A stretch of 63,181 bases of DNA, from NCBI GenBank assembly GCA_045651205.1, contig JAZRSA010000011.1, forward strand, positions 1 through 63,181. Reading direction: 5' to 3'. Source of the stretch: UMGS1649 sp045651205 (lineage in GTDB: Bacteria; Bacillota; Clostridia; TANB77; CAG-465). Below are positions 57,770 to 63,181 of this stretch, piece by piece (within the stretch, counting starts at the first letter, position 1; each line of letters begins with the position of its first letter). The position numbers and the translations under genes are program-made. The notes beneath the pieces were generated by a model that saw only the letters and a list, made by a program, of their open reading frames with translations, was not told the DNA's origin and did not search any database.

Positions 57770-58408
57770 ATGGTAAACTGTGACCTATTCAAACAATTGA
57801 CAGAGCAAGAGTTTCAAAAAATTTACAAATGTTTTGAAATTAGAAATATTTTTTTCAAGAAAGATCAAACAATTTTATCCAACACCAAAAACGCTGGAAC
57901 CGTTGGCGTTGTAATATCTGGCGACGCTCAACTTGTTCGTGTGGATTACAAAGGAACTCGTACACTATTAGCAGAATATGCAGAAGGAGATACATTTGGC
58001 GCCATTTTCTCAAATATTTCTAACGGCGAAGTTTCTGTACAAGCTAAAACAGATTGTGAAATTATGTTTGTAGATTATGAACATATAATTAATAGATGTA
58101 AAAAAAATTGTCCTTATCATAATACTGTTATCCAAAACATGATAGACATTCTTGCAAAAAGAATTTATGTGCAAAACGAAAGAATCGAAATATTAACCAA
58201 AAGGAGCACTCGTGAAAAGCTACTTGAATACTTTCATGCCCTAGCCAAGAAAAGCTCCTCAAAAACCGTTTACGTGCCTTTTACGTACACAGATTTAGCA
58301 GACTACCTAAGTATAGACAGGGCTGCTATGATGAGAGAGCTAAAATATCTAAAAGATGATGGCATAATACGTACCAAAGGTAGAATGGTTAAATTAATAA
58401 CTATGTAA
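57770..58408 (+). CDS. Crp/Fnr-family transcriptional regulator
   Basis: A 212-residue regulator with an N-terminal cyclic-nucleotide-binding-type beta barrel (VGVVISGDAQLVRVDYKGTR, AEGDTFGAIFS), a long dimerisation helix and a C-terminal winged helix (FTYTDLADYLSIDRAAMMREL as recognition region). Cysteines are scattered (residues 4, 21, and CKKNC near 110) and do not form the classic FNR N-terminal cluster; a redox or heme/nitrosative role is possible. AGAGGTGAT ribosome site. Located divergently from nrdD, suggesting control of anaerobic dNTP synthesis. A decayed duplicate of its 5' end is at 13779. Confidence 0.9.
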   Translation: MVNCDLFKQLTEQEFQKIYKCFEIRNIFFKKDQTILSNTKNAGTVGVVISGDAQLVRVDYKGTRTLLAEYAEGDTFGAIFSNISNGEVSVQAKTDCEIMFVDYEHIINRCKKNCPYHNTVIQNMIDILAKRIYVQNERIEILTKRSTREKLLEYFHALAKKSSSKTVYVPFTYTDLADYLSIDRAAMMRELKYLKDDGIIRTKGRMVKLITM

Positions 58409-58413
58409 CAAAT

Positions 58414-58446
58414 AGCAAGGGAATACATTATATGTATTCCCTTGCT
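58414..58446. terminator. Bidirectional terminator
   Basis: Perfect 15-bp stem AGCAAGGGAATACAT/ATGTATTCCCTTGCT with TAT loop between the regulator and the convergent anchored protein gene. Confidence 0.85.
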
Positions 58447-58472
58447 ACTTATTATTCATATTCTAATTATTT

Positions 58473-59990
58473 TTAATATTCATAAATATTTCCATTGTAT
58501 GTTAGAAGTTCTCCTGCGTCAGTTAAGAATACCATCATTTTATATTCATCTCCCATACACGCCATGTCTATTATATTATATTCAGATAAAGCTGTAAGTT
58601 CTGATGTAACTCCATTATCCATATTTACTTCGTACGCTTTGCCTTCGTATGTTACTACATATGCTTCTGTTACTTCTGCATCTATTAACGCATTCATTGT
58701 TCTATATACATGTGTTTTTTTACCTTCGCCTGATATAAAAGATAATTGCTTTGCTACCGGTGTCGATTCACCTATAACTATAAATACACCTTCTTCTCCT
58801 TCACAATATATTTTTCTATAATTTTCGCCTTCTCCTATTTCTTCGTAAGAATCCGCCCAAGTTATCTTTTTATATTTAGCATATGGATCTAGGATTTTTA
58901 CATCTTCTAAGCTTATATTAGCTCCGTTTACTACATCATAAGCAAAAATTACATTGTATTCAACTGTTTTTGGACCCGTTTTAGGTGTTATTACCATATT
59001 TACAGAATATGTATTCTTAAATCCATGAAAATCTATAGATTTAACATCTGACATTACTTGAGTTGCTGTACTTGAAGTTCCATCATATTTAAACAAATAT
59101 CCTTTCGCTGTAAGTATTAATACGCCTTCTATATCTGTTGTCTCTATTATTTTTGTTGCAGCTACTTTTTGCTTAGACTTATTTACTATTTGCTCGTATT
59201 CATTTTTCTTTTCATTCCAGTGATATAAATAATTGTTTGAATCATAAGGTATTTTTATTGTAGTACCGTTTGATATTATTCCTACAAAATCATATTTATC
59301 ATATGGTATTTTATTTATATCTATAAGGTCACCTTCTTCTGTTAAGAAATATATACATTCAATTGAATTTGTATCTCTATATATCATTTCTAACGCTTTC
59401 GTACCTTCAAGATGTCTCGTTACATTATCTACTTCTCCACCTGGCACCATGAAATATACATTAAAAGACCAAACTGCGCCTTCTTCTGTTAACAAGTATA
59501 CTTTAGATGTAGAATTATACTTAACCACTTCTATAGCCTTATATGTTCCTTCTATATCTAACTCTAATTCAACTTCTCCATAATATACTTTATTATCTTT
59601 TATCTTTGCTTCGCCAGATTTAGTTGATGACCATGTTAAATTCTTAAAATTTTCGTAAGGGTCTGTAACCGGCTCTTTATTTTCTTCTTCGTTTTTATTT
59701 CCTGTTTGTTCGCCTGTTTCACCCTTGAACTCTTCTGGTGTTTTTATCTCCCCTTCCGTCCAAGATTTTACAAACATTCCCACTACTGCCCCACAAATAA
59801 CAAGTATAGCTAAAACTAAAGCTATTATTAATGGCGTATTATTCTTCTTTTGCATCGGTTCTTCTATAGGACCCAAGTTATATTTGCCTGGTTCATTATT
59901 AACCGGATTATCTACCAAGTTTGTATTTTGTATATTTTCCATTTCTTGTATTGGATTTTGGTCCATTACATCATTTCCTTGTTCATTCAT
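58473..59990 (-). CDS. Membrane-anchored extracytoplasmic beta-repeat protein (505 aa)
   Basis: A bitopic protein: a cytoplasmic Asn/Gln-rich N-terminus (~50 residues), a membrane segment (LIIALVLAILVICGAVVGMFV), a Glu/Thr-rich linker, then ~370 residues of repeated strand units such as KVYLLTEEGAVWSFN, IYFLTEEGDLIDIN, VLILTAKGYLFKYDG, and MMVFLTDAGELLTYNG, pointing to a beta-propeller-like fold. No enzyme motif. Start MNEQGNDVMDQN follows GGGGTGAATGTT; the 39 upstream codons overlap the promoter. Possibly a surface or stress sensor; function unknown. Confidence 0.72.
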   Translation of the reverse strand: MNEQGNDVMDQNPIQEMENIQNTNLVDNPVNNEPGKYNLGPIEEPMQKKNNTPLIIALVLAILVICGAVVGMFVKSWTEGEIKTPEEFKGETGEQTGNKNEEENKEPVTDPYENFKNLTWSSTKSGEAKIKDNKVYYGEVELELDIEGTYKAIEVVKYNSTSKVYLLTEEGAVWSFNVYFMVPGGEVDNVTRHLEGTKALEMIYRDTNSIECIYFLTEEGDLIDINKIPYDKYDFVGIISNGTTIKIPYDSNNYLYHWNEKKNEYEQIVNKSKQKVAATKIIETTDIEGVLILTAKGYLFKYDGTSSTATQVMSDVKSIDFHGFKNTYSVNMVITPKTGPKTVEYNVIFAYDVVNGANISLEDVKILDPYAKYKKITWADSYEEIGEGENYRKIYCEGEEGVFIVIGESTPVAKQLSFISGEGKKTHVYRTMNALIDAEVTEAYVVTYEGKAYEVNMDNGVTSELTALSEYNIIDMACMGDEYKMMVFLTDAGELLTYNGNIYEY

Positions 59991-60012
59991 AACATTCACC
60001 CCTGTTTTCTTT

Positions 60013-60041
60013 ATTCTACTACAAATATATTTTAAGTTCAA
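60013..60041 (-). promoter_or_regulatory. Promoter of anchored beta-repeat protein gene
   Basis: Minus strand TTGAAC, 17-bp spacer, TAGAAT. Confidence 0.55.
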
Positions 60042-60068
60042 GAAAAAAATATATGTATGAGTAGATGC

Positions 60069-60095
60069 AAAAAAGGAATACATAGGTATTCCTTT
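60069..60095 (-). terminator. Terminator after DedA gene
   Basis: 10-bp stem AAAGGAATAC/GTATTCCTTT, then TTTGCATC on the minus strand. Confidence 0.8.
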
Positions 60096-60110
60096 CGCTA
60101 TTTTCATATA

Positions 60111-60758
60111 TTATTTAGCTTTATCTACTAAATCTTTTTGCTTCTTTTTATTCTTAAACATTTTATAGAAATGCCAAGATAAATATGCTACTACTGCTAC
60201 TGCTAAAACTACTAACACCACATTACCAAATTTATCTACTACATCTGCCACTTTATGCCATGCTTCGCCTAAAAAATGTCCCGCAACAACCAGTATTGTA
60301 TTCCATACTGTTGTTCCAATTACTGTGTATGTTACAAATGGTAATACTTTCATTTTAGTCATACCAGCAGGTATAGATATTAAACTTCTAACAATTGGTA
60401 TGCATCTGCAGAAAAGAACTGTTATATTTCCTTTCTTTTCAAACCATACATTGGCTTTTTCTACATCTTGCGGTTTAAATCCAAGTAGTTTACCTACTTT
60501 GCCATCTAACCATCCCGCTATTACATCTTTATTTACGACTCTGCCTATACCGTATAATGCAAATGCACCTACAACTGCACCTATTGTGGCAAATAATATT
60601 ACAAGTGGTACTGTCATAGTAGATTGTGTAGTCATAAAGCCACCTAAAGATAGAATTATCTCAGATGGTATTGGCGGAAATAAATTTTCTATTAATATTA
60701 ACAATCCTATACCTATGTATCCCCAATCGTTCATAATTTCTATTATAAATTCTTGCAT
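60111..60758 (-). CDS. DedA/SNARE-associated (VTT) family membrane protein
   Basis: A 215-residue multi-pass membrane protein with the DedA signature: IENLFPPIPSEIILSLGG, the glycine-rich VGAFALYGIGRVVNKD and CRCIPIVRSLISIPAGMTKM. DedA proteins act as lipid-carrier flippases, notably for undecaprenyl phosphate recycling, and are needed for envelope homeostasis. It follows the sugar transferase by 22 bp, so a shared lipid-carrier function is plausible. GGAGAAAATA ribosome site. Confidence 0.92.
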   Translation of the reverse strand: MQEFIIEIMNDWGYIGIGLLILIENLFPPIPSEIILSLGGFMTTQSTMTVPLVILFATIGAVVGAFALYGIGRVVNKDVIAGWLDGKVGKLLGFKPQDVEKANVWFEKKGNITVLFCRCIPIVRSLISIPAGMTKMKVLPFVTYTVIGTTVWNTILVVAGHFLGEAWHKVADVVDKFGNVVLVVLAVAVVAYLSWHFYKMFKNKKKQKDLVDKAK

Positions 60759-60780
60759 ATTTTCTCCTTACATATTAAGT

Positions 60781-61335
60781 CTATTCATCTACGTCATTAG
60801 AAATTAATAAACCTAATGTTTTAATTATTATTTTCAAATCTAACCAAAAACTCATATTATCATAATATTCAGTGTCATATCTTAATTTCTGCTTATGAGA
60901 TATGGCTCTACCACCATTAACTTGTGCAAGACCTGTTAATCCCGGTCTCATTTTGTATCTCTTTGGATCTATTTCGCCCTCTGGTAATTCTTCACCAGGT
61001 ATAAATGGTCTAGGTCCAACTAGTGACATATCTCCCTTTAATACATTTATTAATTGTGGTAATTCATTTAATCTTAATCTATCTATTAATTTACTTACTT
61101 TTGTATAACTTTCTTTATATCCATTTGACTCACAAGGATATACTTTTGTTCTAATTTTATACATAGTAAATGTCTTTTTATTCTTGCCTTCACGTTTTCT
61201 TAGCCTGTTATATATAGGTAAACCTGTATCTAAATATGTAATAATTATTGTTAAAATAATTAATGGCCATACTAGCAACAAAAGTACTAAAGATATAACA
61301 AAATCTAAAAAAGGTTTTATGAAATTTCTATACAT
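60781..61335 (-). CDS. Undecaprenyl-phosphate sugar transferase (bacterial sugar transferase)
   Basis: A 184-residue monotopic enzyme: one N-terminal hydrophobic helix (FVISLVLLLLVWPLIILTII) and the catalytic domain with FTMYKIRTKV, DRLRLNELPQLINVLKGDMS, LVGPRPFIPGEELPEGE, MRPGLTGLAQVNGG and YDTEYYDNMSFWLDLKI. Such enzymes attach a sugar phosphate to the undecaprenyl carrier to begin capsule, exopolysaccharide or glycan synthesis. Start MYRNFI follows GAGGTG. Upstream of dedA in one operon. The rest of a polysaccharide locus is not in this window. Confidence 0.93.
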   Translation of the reverse strand: MYRNFIKPFLDFVISLVLLLLVWPLIILTIIITYLDTGLPIYNRLRKREGKNKKTFTMYKIRTKVYPCESNGYKESYTKVSKLIDRLRLNELPQLINVLKGDMSLVGPRPFIPGEELPEGEIDPKRYKMRPGLTGLAQVNGGRAISHKQKLRYDTEYYDNMSFWLDLKIIIKTLGLLISNDVDE

Positions 61336-61359
61336 TTCTACACCTCTATTGTGCATATG

Positions 61360-61388
61360 ATTTTATCACAGAAGCACCTATTTTTCAA
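61360..61388 (-). promoter_or_regulatory. Promoter of sugar transferase-dedA operon
   Basis: Minus strand TTGAAA, 17-bp spacer, TAAAAT with extended TGA. Confidence 0.68.
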
Positions 61389-61415
61389 TAATTTAACATC
61401 GTTTTGGTAACAGTA

Positions 61416-61820
61416 TTATTGTGCTTTCCCACATTTCTTACAAAACTTAGAATCGCTATCTATGTTAGCCCCACAATGCTTGCAATACATAGTTCCTCCT
61501 GCAGCAAATCCTTCTTTTACTGCTTGTGCCTTTGTTCTTATAGCACCCTTTTCTATTTCAGCTTCCATTTCTGCTACTTCTTTTAATACGTCTGAATTTT
61601 CTTCTAATATACTCTTCTTGACGTTTATTGCTGTCTTGCTTAAATCTTTAAGTCTTTCTCCCATATCTCCTTCTGTCATATCTTTAAGTATTTCCATATT
61701 GCTTTTCATCATATTTCTCATTACATTATTTCTCCCTTTTGACGAAATAGTAAAATACAAAATTAGTCCTATTCCTATTAATGCTATAACTAACGGTATA
61801 AATGCCAAATATTCTCCCAT
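61416..61820 (-). CDS. Membrane protein with C-terminal zinc ribbon (134 aa)
   Basis: One N-terminal membrane helix (FIPLVIALIGIGLILYFTI), a charged helical middle with MKSNMEILKDMTEGDMGERL, and a C-terminal zinc ribbon YCKHCGANIDSDSKFCKKCG (two CxxC). The ribbon likely binds zinc for protein or nucleic-acid contact at the membrane. Start MGEYLA follows GGAGGCAGG. Own promoter TTGCAA-N16-TATAAT at 61849-61876. Function unknown. Confidence 0.82.
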   Translation of the reverse strand: MGEYLAFIPLVIALIGIGLILYFTISSKGRNNVMRNMMKSNMEILKDMTEGDMGERLKDLSKTAINVKKSILEENSDVLKEVAEMEAEIEKGAIRTKAQAVKEGFAAGGTMYCKHCGANIDSDSKFCKKCGKAQ

Positions 61821-61848
61821 AATCCTGCCTCCGTATCTATATATACCC

Positions 61849-61876
61849 ATTATACTATATATATTCTCTTTTGCAA
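61849..61876 (-). promoter_or_regulatory. Promoter of zinc-ribbon membrane protein gene
   Basis: Minus strand TTGCAA, 16-bp spacer, TATAAT. Confidence 0.7.
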
Positions 61877-62154
61877 AGTATATATGACAAAAGAAGGTTG
61901 TCGCCCATTTATTATTTAGTTAACCTTATATGAAAATCTATATCAACCTTAATAATAAGCCCAACTTTTCAACATATATTATATTTGTACTTTTCATTAA
62001 ATGTCCTCGAATTTCCTTAATGATGTGGCTAAACACCATAACAAAAAGTAGACATACTGCCTACTTTCTTTTAACTATATTTCTTCTTGTACCTATGTAT
62101 ATGACAAATGCGTTATAATATATAGTGCCTCTATCTCATTAAAAGAACAGATAT
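61877..62154. other. Gene-free stretch with one hairpin
   Basis: AT-rich, no ORF with a ribosome site. The only structure seen is AAAAAGTAG/CTACTTTCTTTT (62043-62070), a weak plus-strand terminator-like hairpin. A TATAAT at 62114-62119 lacks a proper -35. Confidence 0.5.
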
Positions 62155-62183
62155 TTGATTAAGATAAGATATTATGGTATAAT
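62155..62183 (+). promoter_or_regulatory. Promoter of 54-aa ORF
   Basis: TTGATT, 17-bp spacer, TATAAT with extended TGG. Confidence 0.68.
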
Positions 62184-62235
62184 ATTAGATATATAGCACC
62201 AATATCCATAATTTAATTATAAAGGAGATTTTAAA

Positions 62236-62400
62236 ATGTTTGCAATTGAAACTGCATTGGTAGCAAAATCTATTAAGGAGGGTGCCACTGTTGAAATGTT
62301 CGCTAAAGAGCATAGTATCAGCATTGAGCAAGCAAAAGCAATTTACAATTTCGTAAAGAGCGATGCGCCGCGTATGAGTATGATTTACCTGCGAGGTTAA
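62236..62400 (+). CDS. Small helical protein (54 aa)
   Basis: AAAGGAGATTTTAAA precedes ATG. The peptide begins MFAIETALVAKSIKEGATVE, continues MFAKEHSISIEQAKAIYNFV and ends SMIYLRG; two amphipathic helices are predicted, the second pair resembling a small helix-turn-helix. Promoter and terminator make it a single gene next to the rRNA operon end. Its 3' part is richer in G and C. No family is recognised. Confidence 0.6.
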   Translation: MFAIETALVAKSIKEGATVEMFAKEHSISIEQAKAIYNFVKSDAPRMSMIYLRG

Positions 62401-62413
62401 TCCTAATTAATAG

Positions 62414-62446
62414 AAAGGGATGGTATTAATTTACCATCCTTTTTTA
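62414..62446 (+). terminator. Terminator after 54-aa ORF
   Basis: Stem AAAGG(G)ATGGTA/TACCATCCTTT with one bulge and six T. Confidence 0.85.
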
Positions 62447-62462
62447 CTATATAACAACAAAA

Positions 62463-62482
62463 AGCAGGTATTGCTACCTGCT
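62463..62482 (-). terminator. rRNA operon terminator
   Basis: Stem AGCAGGTA/TACCTGCT with 4-nt loop, then TTTTTG on the minus strand, right after tRNA-Asn. Confidence 0.85.
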
Positions 62483-62486
62483 AATT

Positions 62487-62562
62487 TGGCTCCTCAAGTT
62501 GGACTCGAACCAACGACCTATCGGTTAACAGCCGAGCGCTCTACCGACTGAGCTATTGAGGA
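62487..62562 (-). tRNA. tRNA-Asn (GTT)
   Basis: Cloverleaf on the minus strand: acceptor TCCTCAA/TTGAGGA, D arm GCTC-AGTCGGTAGA-GC, anticodon stem CGGCT/AACCG-type with GTT in the loop, T arm GTTGG/CCAAC around TTCGAGT, and an encoded CCA. 76 nt, last gene of the rRNA operon. Confidence 0.96.
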
Positions 62563-62572
62563 ATATATAAAA

Positions 62573-62680
62573 ATTGGCGACCCCCTATTTTCCCTGTTAA
62601 AGTATCTTCGGCATCATAGAGCTTAACTTCTGTGTTCGGTATGGGAACAGGTGGACCCTCTATTTCATCGTCACCAATAT
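62573..62680 (-). rRNA. 5S ribosomal RNA
   Basis: Minus strand contains the conserved 5S core CCACCTGTTCCCATACCGAA followed by CACAGAAGTTAAGCTC, with complementary ends TTGGTGACG and CGCCAA. Ends are approximate. Confidence 0.93.
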
Positions 62681-62756
62681 TGTTTAGTATGCTTCTATTG
62701 TCTTAGCACACTCAAAAATACATAATATAAATCGTTCTTTCCTCTCTTACAAAAAA

Positions 62757-63181
<425 letters not shown>

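Noticed and set aside
61930..62118. 62-codon plus-strand ORF with hydrophobic segments
   Set aside because: No ribosome site, reads through a hairpin, and low-complexity AT-rich composition.

Overview
The window looks like a chromosome segment of a low-GC, strictly anaerobic Firmicute, most likely one of the small-genome gut Clostridia. The evidence is AT-rich DNA with strong AGGAGG ribosome-binding sites, pyruvate formate-lyase with its activase (pflB-pflA), a class III anaerobic ribonucleotide reductase (nrdD-nrdG), a ferredoxin-thioredoxin-reductase-like protein and extended -10 promoters (TGnTATAAT). The exact lineage is inference and was not tested.

Layout. 1-12 kb is mostly housekeeping and membrane genes: the 3' end of pgi, an SPFH protein, four paralogous DUF3137-like membrane proteins bracketing pflBA, two Nudix hydrolases, a PAP2 phosphatase and an X2/Ig-like surface protein. 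12-15.8 kb holds an autoregulated HTH-Fic protein, a decayed duplicate of the 5' end of the window's own Crp/Fnr-type regulator, a three-helix membrane protein with a 39-residue peptide, and a DUF362 protein. 15.8-33 kb reads like a defence island: a PHP-ATPase fusion (TrlF-like) with small partners, a MazG pyrophosphohydrolase plus DUF2075 helicase pair, an XRE/ImmA-IrrE regulator with a partner, a restriction-modification operon (two m5C methyltransferases and an HNH nuclease) and a SNF2 helicase. 33-34 kb has two tiny membrane peptides and a two-RyR-repeat protein of foreign-looking composition. 34.2-44.5 kb is one five-gene minus-strand operon: two very large unrecognised proteins (864 and 1321 aa), a 144-aa protein, a degenerate ProA/aldehyde-dehydrogenase-fold protein without the catalytic cysteine, and an arginine-type ADP-ribosyltransferase with a coiled-coil tail. 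This is the best candidate here for an undescribed system. 44.6-52 kb returns to core genes (RluA-type pseudouridine synthase, mltG, rsmA, a G5/transglycosylase protein, lemA, htpX, dUTPase, a Gfo/Idh/MocA oxidoreductase). 52-54.7 kb is a tandemly duplicated cassette of small unknown ORFs with conserved promoters and three probable small RNAs. 54.7-58.4 kb is the nrdD-nrdG-FTR-like operon, divergent from a Crp/Fnr-family regulator. The shared intergenic palindrome is placed to activate nrdD and repress the regulator. 58.4-62.4 kb has an anchored surface protein, DedA, a sugar transferase, a zinc-ribbon membrane protein and a 54-aa ORF. The right edge is the end of an rRNA operon (partial 23S, 5S, tRNA-Asn) on the minus strand.

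Family names come from reading motifs by eye. No database search was possible.
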